Part shown: piece after piece, positions 1 through 9,637 of the stretch | How the letters are laid out: the number at the start of each line of letters is the position of its first letter | How positions within the stretch are numbered: the stretch's first letter is position 1 | From: Pseudomonas hamedanensis | GTDB lineage: Bacteria > Pseudomonadota > Gammaproteobacteria > Pseudomonadales > Pseudomonadaceae | Assembly: GCF_014268595.2 (NCBI RefSeq) | Contig: NZ_CP077091.1 | Span: 5,190,001 to 5,254,000 of the forward strand | Reading direction: 5' to 3' | DNA: 64,000 bases | The notes under the pieces: model-generated | Database searches by the model: none | What the model saw: only the letters and a program-made list of their open reading frames with translations | What the model was told of the DNA's origin: nothing | Position numbers and translations under genes: made by a program

Positions 1-453
1 TATCTCCTGCTTTGAGTGTGTACCCGGGCCGACCGCGTCGGCGAAGGCCGCACGCAGGTCTTCGGGAAGGGCCCGGGGTTTCAAACTGTCGGTGCGCACG
101 CAGGCCACCAAAAACTGCCCTTCACAGAGCAGCACATTATCCGTGGCCCGCCTGACCTGCTGTTTGAAGCGCAGGCTGGCACGGTTCAATTCGGTTACAT
201 CAGCGCTTACCAGCAGTTCGTCGTCCAGTCGCGCCGGCGCGTGGTAGCGCGCTTCGCTGGAGTGCACGACGAACAACAGGTCCTCTCCGGCAAGCTGCGA
301 TTGGGCAAAGCCCAGTTCGCGAAGCCGCTCGGTTCGAGCCCGTTCCATAAACTTGAGGTAATTAACGTAATACACGATGCCGCCCGCATCGGTGTCTTCG
401 TAATAAACGCGACAACGATGTGCGAACGGCCCAAGCCCGTTTTGCGCGCGCAT
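1..453 (-). CDS. ybgC: YbgC-type acyl-CoA thioesterase (partial)
   Basis: Hot-dog-fold thioesterase of the Tol-Pal cluster, thought to hydrolyse acyl-CoA or acyl-ACP thioesters at the cytoplasmic membrane. Reading from the ATG at 453, the protein begins [20 protein letters not shown] and continues with the family signature [22 protein letters not shown], which contains the catalytic Asp. The frame is open for 151 codons to the left edge, so only the last few residues and the stop are missing. It is the last visible gene of the aspS-yebC-ruvCAB-ybgC run. In Pseudomonas tolQRAB-pal normally follows and would lie beyond the edge. A GAGGAG stretch lies about 16 bases upstream, a long spacing, so the exact start is slightly uncertain. 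Confidence 0.93.
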   Translation of the reverse strand, partial: MRAQNGLGPFAHRCRVYYEDTDAGGIVYYVNYLKFMERARTERLRELGFAQSQLAGEDLLFVVHSSEARYHAPARLDDELLVSADVTELNRASLRFKQQVRRATDNVLLCEGQFLVACVRTDSLKPRALPEDLRAAFADAVGPGTHSKQEI

Positions 454-580
454 ACTCTAGTGCTTACTCCTCAGGTTGCCAATCCGGCCAGGCAACTGTT
501 TTTCATTGATTCGAGGCTTTACCGTAAAAGTACCGTCGTCTGACAGTACAAACCCTGAATAAATCGACAGCAAATGTGTA

Positions 581-1642
581 TCAGTCGTCCGCAGCATCGA
601 GAAACTCGTCTGCCACGGGCATTTCGCCCATTCGTGACGGAATGTTTAAACCGAAATGCAGATAGGCATGCCGCGTCACCACCCTGCCCCGCGGCGTGCG
701 CATGATGTAGCCCTGTTGAATCAGATACGGTTCCAGCACGTCTTCGATGGTATGGCGCTCTTCGCTGATTGCGGCGGCGAGACTGTCGATCCCGACCGGC
801 CCGCCATCGAACTTCTCGATCATGGTCAGCAGCAGACGCCGGTCCTGATGATCGAAACCGTGTTCATCGACATCCAGCAGGTTCAACGCCAGGTCCGCCA
901 CCGCTTTGGTGATGTGGCCCTTGGCGCGGACTTCAGCGAAGTCGCGCACTCGACGCAGCAGGCGGTTGGCGATCCGTGGCGTACCCCGGGCGCGACGAGC
1001 GATCTCGAACGCCCCCTCCGGATCGAGCGGCAAACCAAGAATGGCCGCCGAACGACTGACAATCGTCGCCAGATCCGCCGTGCTGTAGAACTCAAGGCGC
1101 TGGACGATACCGAAACGGTCACGCAGCGGGTTGGTCAGCATGCCGGCGCGGGTGGTCGCGCCGACCAGGGTGAACGGTGGCAGATCCAGTTTGATCGAGC
1201 GTGCTGCCGGCCCTTCGCCGATCATGATGTCGAGCTGAAAGTCTTCCATCGCCGGGTACAGCACTTCTTCCACGATCGGCGACAGACGATGGATTTCGTC
1301 GATGAACAACACGTCGTGCGGCTCAAGGTTGGTCAGCAATGCCGCCAGATCACCCGGACGCTCAAGCACCGGCCCCGAGGTGCTCTTGATCGACACGCCC
1401 ATTTCCTGCGCGATGATATTGGCCAGGGTCGTTTTGCCCAGCCCCGGCGGACCAAAGATCAGCGTGTGATCCAACGATTCGCTACGGCCGCGAGCGGCCT
1501 GGATGAACAGCTCCATCTGCTCGCGCACGGTCGGCTGGCCAATGTAATCGGCCAGGCTGACCGGACGAATCGCCCGGTCCTGGACTTCTTCGCGTTCGCG
1601 CGGGCTGTGCGCGGCGGCAATCAGACGATCAGCTTCAATCAC
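581..1642 (-). CDS. ruvB: Holliday junction branch-migration helicase RuvB
   Basis: AAA+ motor of the RuvABC resolvasome, which drives branch migration of Holliday junctions. The 353-residue length is normal for the family. Walker A is GPPGLGKTT (about residues 64-72) and Walker B is DEIH (about 115-118). The sensor region GATTRAG follows, and a winged-helix C-terminal domain ends in HFGLNIP. The start is GTG, placed directly after the ruvA stop (TAA-GTG) with an AAGGGA sequence inside the ruvA end as ribosome-binding site, so translational coupling is likely. It is the third gene of ruvC-ruvA-ruvB. Confidence 0.98.
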   Translation of the reverse strand: MIEADRLIAAAHSPREREEVQDRAIRPVSLADYIGQPTVREQMELFIQAARGRSESLDHTLIFGPPGLGKTTLANIIAQEMGVSIKSTSGPVLERPGDLAALLTNLEPHDVLFIDEIHRLSPIVEEVLYPAMEDFQLDIMIGEGPAARSIKLDLPPFTLVGATTRAGMLTNPLRDRFGIVQRLEFYSTADLATIVSRSAAILGLPLDPEGAFEIARRARGTPRIANRLLRRVRDFAEVRAKGHITKAVADLALNLLDVDEHGFDHQDRRLLLTMIEKFDGGPVGIDSLAAAISEERHTIEDVLEPYLIQQGYIMRTPRGRVVTRHAYLHFGLNIPSRMGEMPVADEFLDAADD

Positions 1643-2251
1643 TTAAATCATTCCCTTCAGGGCGCGGCGGATCATGTCTTCACTGCTCAGGTTTTTCTCT
1701 TTGATCGCGGAAATCGCCTTGCTCGCTTCCTGCGGCTTATAGCCCAGGGAAATCAGTGCGCTGACCGCATCGTTCTCGGCGGTATTGACCGGCGCCGGGC
1801 CGTCCGGCTGATTCGGCACCAGCGCAAACATCGCCGGCGAGGTTTCCCAAGCCTTGAAGCGATCCTTGAGCTCGACCAACAGACGCTCGGCGGTCTTCTT
1901 GCCGACGCCCGGCACCTTGGTCAGCGCCGACGTGTCCTGGGACTGCACGCAACGAATCAGCTCATCGACTTCCAGGCTCGACATCAGCGCCAGCGCCAGT
2001 TTCGGCCCGACCCCATTGAGACGGATCAACTCACGGAAAAAGTCTCGCTCACGCTTGCCGGCAAAGCCATAGAGCAACTGCGCGTCTTCGCGTACGACCA
2101 AGTGGGTATGCAGGGTCAGCGGTTCACCGACCGACGGCAGACGATAAAGGGTGGTCATGGGCACTTCCAGCTCATAGCCAAGGCCGTTTACATCCAGAAT
2201 CAGGTGCGGCGGCTGTTTCTCAGCCAGGGTGCCGCGCAAGCGTCCAATCAC
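1643..2251 (-). CDS. ruvA: Holliday junction DNA helicase subunit RuvA
   Basis: The junction-binding tetramer that loads RuvB rings. The 202-residue protein starts [12 protein letters not shown] from a GTG codon. An OB-fold N-terminal domain is followed by tandem helix-hairpin-helix segments ([10 protein letters not shown] at about 71-80 and [12 protein letters not shown] at about 106-117). A flexible linker then leads to the C-terminal RuvB-contact domain ([10 protein letters not shown]). A small hairpin (GCCAGCC-GTG-GGCTGGC, 2273-2289) without a T-run lies between ruvC and ruvA and may stabilise or separate the messages. Confidence 0.98.
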   Translation of the reverse strand: MIGRLRGTLAEKQPPHLILDVNGLGYELEVPMTTLYRLPSVGEPLTLHTHLVVREDAQLLYGFAGKRERDFFRELIRLNGVGPKLALALMSSLEVDELIRCVQSQDTSALTKVPGVGKKTAERLLVELKDRFKAWETSPAMFALVPNQPDGPAPVNTAENDAVSALISLGYKPQEASKAISAIKEKNLSSEDMIRRALKGMI

Positions 2252-2365
2252 GTTTTGAATCCTTGAGCGCTGGCCAGCCGTGGGCTGGCGACGATTGAAT
2301 AGGGCTTGCGCGCCGACAACACAGGCATCGAAAAGCCACTTTCAGGAAAATTGATGCTGATGCTA

Positions 2366-2893
2366 TCAGAGACGCAGGCGCCCGCCACGACTGCGTGCGG
2401 TTCCCAAGCCGTGCGGTAACAGGCTGGAACGGGTGTGTGCGTGACAAATGGCAATAGCGAGGGCATCCGAGGCATCGATTTGCGGTTTGCTGGTCAGCTT
2501 GAGCATGTGCATGACCATCATTTGCACCTGCTCTTTATTGGCAGCACCGGTGCCGACCACGGCCTGCTTGACCTGCGTGGCGGTGTATTCGGCGATTTCC
2601 AGGCATTCTTCTGCGCCGGCAACAATCGCTGCGCCGCGCGCCTGACCCAGCTTAAGCGCCGAGTCGGCGTTCTTCGCCATGAAGACCTTCTCGATGCCCA
2701 TGGTCACCGGGCCATAGGTCTTGATGATCTCGCGCACGCCGCGATAGACGATTTGCAGACGCTCATGCAGCTCGCCGGACCCGGTGCGAATACAGCCCGA
2801 GGCCACATAGATGCAGCCGCCCCGCCCGGTATCGCGAACGATCCCGTAACCGGTGATGCGCGAACCGGGGTCGATACCAAGAATTAGAGTCAT
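2366..2893 (-). CDS. ruvC: Crossover junction endodeoxyribonuclease RuvC
   Basis: RNase H-fold nuclease that cuts Holliday junctions symmetrically. The 175-residue protein opens with [17 protein letters not shown], which carries the first catalytic Asp (D7). The acidic residues GIEKV (about 67) and the C-terminal [12 protein letters not shown] (Asp about 139 and 142) complete the active site. The gene precedes ruvA by about 114 bases. Upstream lie a REP pair and yebC, so it may have its own promoter. Confidence 0.98.
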   Translation of the reverse strand: MTLILGIDPGSRITGYGIVRDTGRGGCIYVASGCIRTGSGELHERLQIVYRGVREIIKTYGPVTMGIEKVFMAKNADSALKLGQARGAAIVAGAEECLEIAEYTATQVKQAVVGTGAANKEQVQMMVMHMLKLTSKPQIDASDALAIAICHAHTRSSLLPHGLGTARSRGGRLRL

Positions 2894-2940
2894 AACGCCT
2901 GCAGATTCATAAAAACGATTTACCTGACACCCATTACAAA

Positions 2941-3030
2941 TGTGGGAGCGAGCCTGCTCGCGAAGGCGATATGTCAGCAGATACAGGTGCTGAATGACAC
3001 ACCGCTTTCGCGAGCAGGCTCGCTCCCACA
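2941..3030. repeat. REP inverted pair (ruvC-yebC)
   Basis: Two head-to-head copies of a 25-30 base REP: TGTGGGAGCGAGCCTGCTCG at 2941 and its reverse complement ending at 3030, separated by about 35 bases. This is the typical Pseudomonas intergenic REP doublet, which can form a long hairpin. It sits between the yebC stop and ruvC and could act as a processing or termination element for yebC. Confidence 0.9.
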
Positions 3031-3047
3031 GGAAGACTAGTCGCTAA

Positions 3048-3794
3048 TCAGCCGAGCTGGGCGGCCACGTCTTCGGGGATATCCGCGTTGGAATAGACGT
3101 TCTGCACGTCATCCAGGTCTTCAAGCATGTCGATCAGCTTGAGCACTTTCTCCGCACCTTCCAGATCCAGTTCGGCGCTGGTGGTCGGCTGCATGACGAT
3201 TTCCGCGTCATCACCTTTGAATCCAGCGGCTTCCAGTGCATTACGCACCGCATAGAAGCTGGTGAAGGAGGTGAACACGTCGATCGAACCGTCTTCGTGC
3301 GTAACCACGTCATCGGCATCGGCTTCCAGCGCCGCTTCGGTCAGTGCGTCTTCATCGACGCCTGGCGCAAAGCTGATCTGACCCTTGCGCTCGAACAGAT
3401 ACGCCACCGAACCGTCAGTGCCCAGGTTTCCGCCACACTTGCTGAAAGCGTGGCGCACCGCGGCGGCGGTACGGTTGCGGTTGTCGGTCATGCACTCGAC
3501 CATCACCGCCACGCCGCCCGGGCCGTAACCTTCGTAGGTCAGCTCTTCGACGTTGTCGGCCTCGGTGGCACCGGCACCGCGCGCCACGGCGCGGTCGATG
3601 ATGTCACGGCTCATGTTGGCGCTCAGCGCCTTGTCCAGGGCCAGACGCAAACGCGGGTTGGAACCCGGATCGCCGCCGCCCTGCCGGGCCGCAACGGTCA
3701 GTTCACGGATCCACTTGGTGAAGATCTTGCCCCTCTTGGCATCCTGACGTTCTTTGCGGTGCTTGATGTTTGCCCACTTGGAATGACCTGCCAT
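3048..3794 (-). CDS. yebC: YebC/PmpR family transcriptional regulator
   Basis: A 248-residue YebC-family protein. Family members act as DNA-binding regulators (PmpR in Pseudomonas) or, in some cases, as translation factors at proline stretches. The start at 3794 gives the canonical [15 protein letters not shown]-terminus and has a GGAG ribosome site. The longer in-frame extension to 3851 lacks family similarity. [16 protein letters not shown] and the acidic [16 protein letters not shown]-terminus are family hallmarks. It lies between aspS and ruvC, its standard position. Confidence 0.96.
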   Translation of the reverse strand: MAGHSKWANIKHRKERQDAKRGKIFTKWIRELTVAARQGGGDPGSNPRLRLALDKALSANMSRDIIDRAVARGAGATEADNVEELTYEGYGPGGVAVMVECMTDNRNRTAAAVRHAFSKCGGNLGTDGSVAYLFERKGQISFAPGVDEDALTEAALEADADDVVTHEDGSIDVFTSFTSFYAVRNALEAAGFKGDDAEIVMQPTTSAELDLEGAEKVLKLIDMLEDLDDVQNVYSNADIPEDVAAQLG

Positions 3795-3875
3795 AACTCG
3801 CTCCGAATTCTCTTTGAAACCTTGCCCGCCCAGCTTGTGAAGGGCCAGCAATTAAAAAATCTCGACCTGAGAAAG

Positions 3876-3905
3876 AAAAAAGGCGCATCCGAAGATGCGC
3901 CTTCA
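3876..3905 (-). terminator. Intrinsic terminator after aspS
   Basis: On the minus strand GGCGCATC-TTCG-GATGCGCC is followed by a run of T (read as AAAAAA on the plus strand just before 3882). It lies 10 bases past the aspS stop. A strong stem, tight loop and U-tract indicate a rho-independent terminator, so yebC probably has its own promoter or depends on read-through. Confidence 0.88.
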
Positions 3906-3913
3906 GGCCCGTC

Positions 3914-5689
3914 TTACTCAGCCTTTGGCGTTTCGCGCAAACGAATGTGCAGCTCGCGCAATGCCTTGGCGTCCACCACGCCCGGTGCTTGCGTCATCAC
4001 GTCGGCAGCACTCTGGGTTTTCGGGAAGGCGATCACTTCGCGGATCGACTGGGCGCCGGTCATCAGCATTACCAGACGGTCCAGACCGAAGGCCAGACCA
4101 CCGTGCGGCGGTGCACCGTATTTCAGCGCGTCGAGCAGGAAGCCGAATTTCTCTTCCTGTTCCGCTTCATTGATGCCCAGCAGACGGAATACCGCTTGCT
4201 GCATTTCCTTGCGGTGGATACGGATCGAACCGCCGCCCAGCTCAGTACCGTTCAACACCATGTCGTACGCGCGGGACAGCGCGCCGGCCGGGTTGGCTTC
4301 GAGTTCTTGCGGCGAGCACTTCGGCGCGGTGAACGGGTGGTGCAGTGCGGAGAAGCTGCCGTCGTCGTTCTCTTCGAACATCGGGAAGTCGACGACCCAC
4401 ATCGGCGCCCACTCGCAGGTCAGCAGCTTGAGGTCGTGACCGAGCTTGATGCGCAGCGCGCCCAGGGCTTCGCTGACGATCTTGGCCTTGTCGGCACCGA
4501 AGAACACGATGTCGCCATCGACTGCGCCAACACGATCGAGGATCACGTTGAGCTTGTCTTCAGGGATGTTTTTCACGATCGGCGATTGCAGACCCTCAAC
4601 ACCGGCCGCACGCTCGTTGACCTTGATGTACGCCAGGCCCTTGGCACCGTAGATGCCGACGAACTTGGTGTAATCGTCGATCTGCTTGCGCGGCATGCTC
4701 GCCCCGCCAGGAACGCGCAGTGCGGCGATACGGCATTTCGGGTCGTTGGCCGGACCGCTGAACACTTTGAAGTCGACTTCTTTCAACTGGTCGGCAACGT
4801 CAACCAGTTCCAGCGGGATACGCAGGTCCGGCTTGTCCGAACCGTAGCGGCGCATGGCTTCTTCAAAGGTCATGTGCGGGAATTCACCGAACTCCAGACC
4901 CAGCACCTCCTTGAACAGGTTGCGGATCATTTGTTCGGTCAGGCCCATGATCTCTTTTTCATCGAGGAAGCTGGTCTCGATGTCGATCTGGGTGAATTCC
5001 GGCTGACGGTCGGCACGCAGGTCTTCGTCGCGGAAGCACTTGGCGATCTGGTAGTAACGGTCGAAACCGGCCACCATCAGCAGTTGCTTGAACAGTTGCG
5101 GCGATTGCGGCAGGGCGAAGAACGAACCGGCGTGGGTGCGGCTCGGCACCAGATAGTCACGCGCACCTTCAGGAGTGGCACGGGTCAGGATCGGCGTTTC
5201 GACGTCGAGGAAGCCGTTCTCGTCGAGGAAGCGACGAATGCTGGTGGTCATGCGCGAACGCAGGCGCAGCTTCTCGGCCATTTCCGGACGACGCAGGTCG
5301 AGGAAGCGATAGCGCAGACGGGTTTCTTCGCCGACGTCGGAGTATTCGTTGAGCGGGAACGGCGGGGTTTCCGACTCGTTCAACACTTCCAGTTCATAAC
5401 CCAGCACTTCGATCATGCCCGAGGCCATGTTGGCGTTGGTGGCGCCGGCCGGACGCAGGCGCACCTTGCCGGTGATTTTCACGACGTACTCACTGCGCAC
5501 GCGATCGGCAGCGGCGAAGCTCTCGGCGCGATCCGGATCGAATACCACCTGGGCCAGACCATCACGATCACGGATATCGAGGAAAATCACCCCGCCGTGG
5601 TCGCGGCGACGGTGAACCCATCCGCAAAGGGTAATTTCCTGGCCATCCAGGCTTTCGTTCAGTTGGCCGCAATAGTGGCTGCGCATCAT
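3914..5689 (-). CDS. aspS: Aspartyl-tRNA synthetase (AspRS/AsxRS)
   Basis: Class II aminoacyl-tRNA synthetase that charges tRNA-Asp. Many Pseudomonas enzymes are non-discriminating and also charge tRNA-Asn, feeding the GatCAB amidation route. The start [10 protein letters not shown] (5689) gives 591 residues, the usual length, and the 24-residue upstream extension has no family counterpart. Domains are an N-terminal OB fold ([20 protein letters not shown]), class II motif 1 and motif 2 ([18 protein letters not shown]), a GAD insertion, and motif 3 ([13 protein letters not shown]). Confidence 0.98.
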   Translation of the reverse strand: MMRSHYCGQLNESLDGQEITLCGWVHRRRDHGGVIFLDIRDRDGLAQVVFDPDRAESFAAADRVRSEYVVKITGKVRLRPAGATNANMASGMIEVLGYELEVLNESETPPFPLNEYSDVGEETRLRYRFLDLRRPEMAEKLRLRSRMTTSIRRFLDENGFLDVETPILTRATPEGARDYLVPSRTHAGSFFALPQSPQLFKQLLMVAGFDRYYQIAKCFRDEDLRADRQPEFTQIDIETSFLDEKEIMGLTEQMIRNLFKEVLGLEFGEFPHMTFEEAMRRYGSDKPDLRIPLELVDVADQLKEVDFKVFSGPANDPKCRIAALRVPGGASMPRKQIDDYTKFVGIYGAKGLAYIKVNERAAGVEGLQSPIVKNIPEDKLNVILDRVGAVDGDIVFFGADKAKIVSEALGALRIKLGHDLKLLTCEWAPMWVVDFPMFEENDDGSFSALHHPFTAPKCSPQELEANPAGALSRAYDMVLNGTELGGGSIRIHRKEMQQAVFRLLGINEAEQEEKFGFLLDALKYGAPPHGGLAFGLDRLVMLMTGAQSIREVIAFPKTQSAADVMTQAPGVVDAKALRELHIRLRETPKAE

Positions 5690-5788
5690 GATAATGGTTC
5701 GCTTCTCGTCATTCGATATTCGGTGGAGATTCCGGCGCACTGAGGCGGTGCGGAAACTCACGCGTGTCGTTCGTCCAGGGATTGAACC

Positions 5789-6010
5789 CTAGTCAGCTTT
5801 GTCGCCACCGGCCAGGTTCTTCTTGGCTCCGGTCTTGAAATCGGTCTCGTACCAACCGTTGCCGCTGAGGCGAAAACCCGGCATGGACAGCTGCTTCTTC
5901 AGTTCGGGCGCCTGGCAGGCCGGGCAGTCGACCAGCGGTGCGTCACTGATCTTTTGGATGGCTTCCAACTGATGACCACAGGAAGCACATTGGTAATCGT
6001 ACATCGGCAT
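5789..6010 (-). CDS. FmdB-family zinc-ribbon protein
   Basis: A 73-residue protein of the FmdB regulatory-protein family whose biochemical role is not settled. Two CxxC pairs (C8-x2-C11 and C31-x2-C34) form a predicted zinc ribbon in MPMYDYQCASCGHQ...DCPACQ, followed by a glycine-rich FRLSGNGWYETDFKTG tail typical of the family. It lies 99 bases upstream of aspS on the same strand, its common Pseudomonas location, suggesting cotranscription. The second ATG (MYDYQC) is an alternative start. Confidence 0.9.
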   Translation of the reverse strand: MPMYDYQCASCGHQLEAIQKISDAPLVDCPACQAPELKKQLSMPGFRLSGNGWYETDFKTGAKKNLAGGDKAD

Positions 6011-6140
6011 GGAGGTGTCTCGGCGATCAGGTTGCCGCCGCGCGCGGGGCTTTGCGGCGAAAGGGCGGGATTATATCGATTAAATGCCGCCTGTGCAGCC
6101 GTAAGACTGCACAGGCGGCGGCCTCGTTTGCAACCGTCGC

Positions 6141-6479
6141 TCAGGGCGAATCGGTCGGCGTCGCTTGCCGGACGCCATTCATGACACACACCACCCGCAC
6201 CAGCGCGCTGAAATTCTTCACCCCGCCATGGCGAAGATGCACTTCACGGTCGACGTGGGACAGCAGCGAGCTGATCGAACAGCAATTGTCTGCGGCCATG
6301 TTACCGAGGATGTTCCAGTAAACCTGCTCCAGCCGCAGGCAGGTCGCATAACCGTTCAGCCGCACGGATCGGGACAATGGCTGAATCAATGCCATGTCGA
6401 ATTCGTGGATGAACGGATCGACTTTCAATTCATGTGGCAAGCCGACAACCCTGTCGCCTCGCCTGTCTCCTTCTACCAT
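6141..6479 (-). CDS. Ribbon-helix-helix domain protein
   Basis: A 112-residue protein. The C-terminal two thirds fits the ribbon-helix-helix family known as RHH_4: a strand RSVRLNGYATCLRLE, then YWNILGNMAADN, SISSLLSHVDRE and NFSALVRVVCV. This suggests a dimeric DNA-binding regulator. The start at 6479 was chosen because AAGGAG lies 10 bases upstream; an upstream in-frame extension to 6539 lacks a ribosome site. It stands between the aspS cluster and dps. The target is unknown. Confidence 0.75.
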   Translation of the reverse strand: MVEGDRRGDRVVGLPHELKVDPFIHEFDMALIQPLSRSVRLNGYATCLRLEQVYWNILGNMAADNCCSISSLLSHVDREVHLRHGGVKNFSALVRVVCVMNGVRQATPTDSP

Positions 6480-6662
6480 ATCGCTGACACTCCTTTGCCA
6501 TCTCTGCTTGTTTGAAAAGTCACATCCTGTGGCTTTCATAAAAGCGCAGACACAAAGTTATATCCAGACGACTAATTGACCGTCACCGTAGGATAAGCCG
6601 ACGACACAGGTAAGATTGCGGACAGCGCGCGAGCCATGAACCTGATGGCCCGCGCGCCCGGC

Positions 6663-7133
6663 TTACGCTTCCAGCAGTGCGCGCAGCATCCACGCGGTCT
6701 TCTCGTGCACCTGCATGCGCTGGGTCAGCAGGTCAGCGGTCGGCTCGTCACTGACCTTGTCGAGCAGCGGGAAGATGCCCCGCGCGGTGCGAGTCACCGC
6801 TTCCTGACCTTCAACCAATTGCTTGATCATGTCCTCGGCGCTCGGTACGCCCTCCTCTTCCTTGATGGAAGAAAGACGGGCGTAGGTGGCATAGGCGCCC
6901 GGTGCCGGGAAGCCCAGCGCGCGGATACGCTCGGCGATCGAGTCCACCGCCAGCGCCAGTTCGTTGTATTGCTCCTCGAACATCAGGTGCAGGGTGCGGA
7001 ACATCGGACCGGTGACGTTCCAGTGGAAGTTATGGGTTTTCAGGTACAGCACGTAAGTGTCCGACAGCAGGCGTGACAGCCCTTCGACGATGGACTTGCG
7101 GTCTTCTTCACTGATACCGATATCGATTGCCAT
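6663..7133 (-). CDS. dps: Dps-family ferritin-like protein
   Basis: A 156-residue DNA-protection/ferroxidase protein of the Dps family, expected to form a dodecamer that oxidises and stores iron and guards DNA in starvation or oxidative stress. The intersubunit ferroxidase site is seen in [13 protein letters not shown] (His) and [22 protein letters not shown] (Asp/Glu). The N-terminus has few lysines, so DNA binding may be weak. GGGGGT precedes the ATG. The position next to the cold-shock gene and aspS matches the conserved Pseudomonas order. Confidence 0.95.
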   Translation of the reverse strand: MAIDIGISEEDRKSIVEGLSRLLSDTYVLYLKTHNFHWNVTGPMFRTLHLMFEEQYNELALAVDSIAERIRALGFPAPGAYATYARLSSIKEEEGVPSAEDMIKQLVEGQEAVTRTARGIFPLLDKVSDEPTADLLTQRMQVHEKTAWMLRALLEA

Positions 7134-7444
7134 GTTTACCCCCTAAAGGCGATTGAATTCATCCAACAGGTGCAGACCCACTCTAGCAAGACTGCCGGCA
7201 GCCTGCCGACCCCAAACGGCAAACAGGCTGCGACAAATCGACCGACAGCGTGCCATTGGCCGGGCTGATTTGAGTAGCCGCAGGCTTTGCTGTTAAATAG
7301 GCAGTGTGTCGCCATGCCCCATTTTCCGGGGTGTTGCGCATAGGCTGATGCCGTGAACGTGTCCACCGCCTCTTATTTTGTTCCGAAGCGAACCGTGCGC
7401 CTTCAGCTCTTCCTTGTGAGCCGTCATAACGTGAGCCAATCAAA
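7134..7444. other. dps/cold-shock divergent intergenic region
   Basis: About 310 bases between the divergent dps and cold-shock-protein genes. It must hold both promoters and 5' leaders. The cold-shock gene start at 7445 is preceded by a long potential leader, as is usual for such genes. I see no convincing small gene and no strong palindrome that I can assign to a regulator. Confidence 0.5.
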
Positions 7445-8047
7445 ATGTTGAAAATCGTCCACCTGCTAATGGGCGCAGCAGCCTTGCTGCTGTCGTTCAT
7501 ACCCAGCCTGAAATCCGAAGCCGTTCCTTACCTGCAACAACCCGATGCACTTTACCTGGCCTTTTTCGGCCTGCTGAACCTGGTCATTGCTCCGGTGATT
7601 CCTTACTGGAATAAAGGCCCGCGCCAGCATCTGCAAAACCTGGTCAGCGCGCTGCTGGTACTGACCGTCGTCCTGCAAACCCTGACCCTGATCGCGCCGA
7701 TGCCCGTCATCGCCGGCCAGCCTGCGGTGTTGTTCAGTCTGTTGATCGCCGTGGTTGCCGTGGTGCTGCACCTGGCCGTCAGCTTCTACAAGTCGTCGCC
7801 GGCGGCCGCGCCGACCCATTACGACATGAGCAACCGCGATACCGGCACCGTGAAGTGGTTCAACACCTCGAAGGGTTTCGGGTTTATCTCCCGGGATTCC
7901 GGTGATGATATTTTCGTGCACTTTCGCGCCATCCGTGGCGAAGGCCACCGCGTTCTGGTTGAAGGCCAGCGCGTCGAGTTCTCGGTGATGAACCGCGACA
8001 AAGGCCTGCAAGCCGAGGACGTCATCGCCGCCTTGCCGCGCCGCTGA
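7445..8047 (+). CDS. Membrane-anchored cold-shock-domain protein
   Basis: A 200-residue protein with a composite layout. The first 120 residues hold about four hydrophobic helices (for example [32 protein letters not shown] and [17 protein letters not shown]). The last 70 residues are a full cold-shock domain with both RNA-binding motifs ([12 protein letters not shown] at about 138-149 and DDIFVHF at about 154-160). CspA-type proteins are normally free, single-domain RNA chaperones, so this one would tether the domain to the inner membrane. It is followed by a strong terminator. The role is inferred from domains only. Confidence 0.9.
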   Translation: MLKIVHLLMGAAALLLSFIPSLKSEAVPYLQQPDALYLAFFGLLNLVIAPVIPYWNKGPRQHLQNLVSALLVLTVVLQTLTLIAPMPVIAGQPAVLFSLLIAVVAVVLHLAVSFYKSSPAAAPTHYDMSNRDTGTVKWFNTSKGFGFISRDSGDDIFVHFRAIRGEGHRVLVEGQRVEFSVMNRDKGLQAEDVIAALPRR

Positions 8048-8055
8048 TCCAAGGC

Positions 8056-8098
8056 AAAAAAAACCGCGAGCAGCCTGGCTGTTCGCGGTTTTTTTATG
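8056..8098 (+). terminator. Intrinsic terminator
   Basis: AAACCGCGAGCAG-CCTGG-CTGTTCGCGGTTTTTTT: a GC-rich stem with a T7 run 10-50 bases after the cold-shock-protein stop. The A-run on the other side means it could also serve slyX on the minus strand, making it bidirectional. Confidence 0.9.
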
Positions 8099-8111
8099 CC
8101 TGTCGAATGGA

Positions 8112-8318
8112 TCAATAATGCGGCGGCGGCGCGTCTTCTTCAAAAGCACCGAACTGCCCGACCATTTCCTCCTGACGCTTGAGCAGCGCTTGCATCTGCA
8201 ACTGCAGACGCTCAACCACTCGCTGCTGGGCCACCAGCACATCGTTCAATGCCTGAATGGTGTCGTCCTGAAAGGCCATGCGGCTTTCCAGATCGGTAAC
8301 GCGTTGTTCCAGGCTCAT
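8112..8318 (-). CDS. slyX: SlyX-family coiled-coil protein
   Basis: A 68-residue SlyX homologue: an almost entirely coiled-coil sequence ([20 protein letters not shown]...[19 protein letters not shown]) ending in the family PPHY tail. The function is not known; in enterobacteria slyX neighbours slyD. Here it lies 3 bases downstream of the HIT-protein stop, so the two are one transcription unit. Confidence 0.93.
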   Translation of the reverse strand: MSLEQRVTDLESRMAFQDDTIQALNDVLVAQQRVVERLQLQMQALLKRQEEMVGQFGAFEEDAPPPHY

Positions 8319-8321
8319 GAC

Positions 8322-8747
8322 TCAGCCCTCCACAAAAGTGAATTCTTCGGTCAGCACCAGACGCAGGCGTTCGCGAATGGCCGCTACCTGTTCTGCGCTG
8401 TACGGTTTGGCCGCATGCCTGCCCCAGACCGGCGCCGGCCAAGCGGCATCGTCCCGCTTGCGCACGATGACATGCATATGTAACTGACTGACAACGTTGC
8501 CCAACGTCGCGACGTTCAGTTTGTCGGCGTCGAACGAATCCTTCAGCAGTTCGGCCAGCGCGGTGGTCTCCTGCCAAAGCTGCTGCTGGTCAGCGACATC
8601 CAATTGAAACAACTCACTGATATCGTCGCGACGAGGCACCAGGATAAACCACGGGTAGTTCGAGTCGTTGGACAACAACAGCCGGCAGAGCGGGAAGTCG
8701 CCGATGACCAGCGTGTCCTGTTGAAGTCGTGAATCTAAAGCAAACAC
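8322..8747 (-). CDS. HIT-domain protein
   Basis: A 141-residue histidine-triad-superfamily protein, probably a nucleotide hydrolase or transferase. The conserved segment NVVSQLHMHVIVRKRDDAAW (about residues 84-103) carries an HxH form of the triad followed by VIVR, and an upstream FILVPRRDDISEL strand supports the fold. The start is GTG with GGGAG 8 bases upstream. It is translationally adjacent to slyX. Confidence 0.92.
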   Translation of the reverse strand: MFALDSRLQQDTLVIGDFPLCRLLLSNDSNYPWFILVPRRDDISELFQLDVADQQQLWQETTALAELLKDSFDADKLNVATLGNVVSQLHMHVIVRKRDDAAWPAPVWGRHAAKPYSAEQVAAIRERLRLVLTEEFTFVEG

Positions 8748-9637
8748 AGTGTGTACTCCCGGCTGATCCTTTAACTCAGCTTAGCGGTCGCTCCCAAGAA
8801 GCGGCGCACCAAGCGACTGAACGGCAGCATACCTGCGAACGCAGCGACCTTCACCTCAACCGCACCCTCAAATCGCCGATGCCCCGACATGAAACATTTA
8901 TCTCAGCAGCGCACCAACACGAGCCTTACCTTAAGTTTCGACTTGAGAAACAGGACGGAAATCCTTGAGGCGCGCCACCTTGGATCCCTCTCCGCCAGAT
9001 TAACTCAGAGTCAGCTGTGATTTTTTTGCACCAAAACCGCACATCACGTCTACGCTCACTGGGTCGGGCATCCGCCAAATACTCACTGCGGGGTGAACCG
9101 GTAACGTTTTGGGTTGTCATGCGCGCCTTTGGTGCGCTGCAACACCATTGTGGGAACGCCGTCAAGCCCACGACAAAAACAGGCCAGAGGCCCCGTTTTC
9201 ACAAGGTTTTCACATATGCGGGCGCAGCGCAGAAAAATAACCGCAGCGGTTTTGCGGTTTGTGCACGCTTGTTGCATTCATAACCGTATGGACTATAAGC
9301 GCACTGCTGGAAGCGGTCGCCCAAGTCCCATAAGAACAGTGGCAGGGTTGCCCGATGGAGATTCAAGTGTTTTGCCAGGGACTCTTTTTTACCGATGCAA
9401 AAAGGCCCAGAAACAGCGATAAAGTTGTCAGTCCGGCTGCATCGGTACTGTGAATTTGCGACATCCACCGCTTCCTTTGCGACAACCGCGTAAAGAAGCT
9501 GAAAGGTTGGTTTCGCAAGTATCGCCAACATTGTCGGCGTGATATAAGTTTGCGCCGACACAAAAAGAAAGAGCCGCCCAGATAATAAAACAGGTGGGAC
9601 GGCAGTACTCTTCTAAAAACCAAAGGAGCAAATCACG
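8748..9637. promoter_or_regulatory. Long oprD upstream region with candidate ArgR site
   Basis: About 890 bases with no convincing gene between the divergent HIT-protein and oprD genes. Notable elements are a direct repeat TTTGCGACA at 9455-9463 and 9476-9484, spaced exactly 21 bp. On the minus strand these are two TGTCGC half-sites, like Pseudomonas ArgR sites. There is also a perfect 10-bp inverted repeat TACCGATGCA (9390-9399) / TGCATCGGTA (9438-9447). P. aeruginosa oprD is known to be arginine-inducible through ArgR, so the 21-bp repeat is a plausible operator. AAAGGAG precedes the oprD ATG. Confidence 0.5.

Noticed and set aside
16..543. Plus-strand frame of 175 codons at the left edge
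   Set aside because: It is antisense to ybgC, whose minus-strand reading gives a clear thioesterase with the DTDAGG motif.
9261..9276. Sigma-54-like promoter upstream of oprD
   Set aside because: GTGCACGCTTGTTGCA matches 14 of 16 positions of the consensus, but the essential -24 GG is replaced by TG, so I do not call it.
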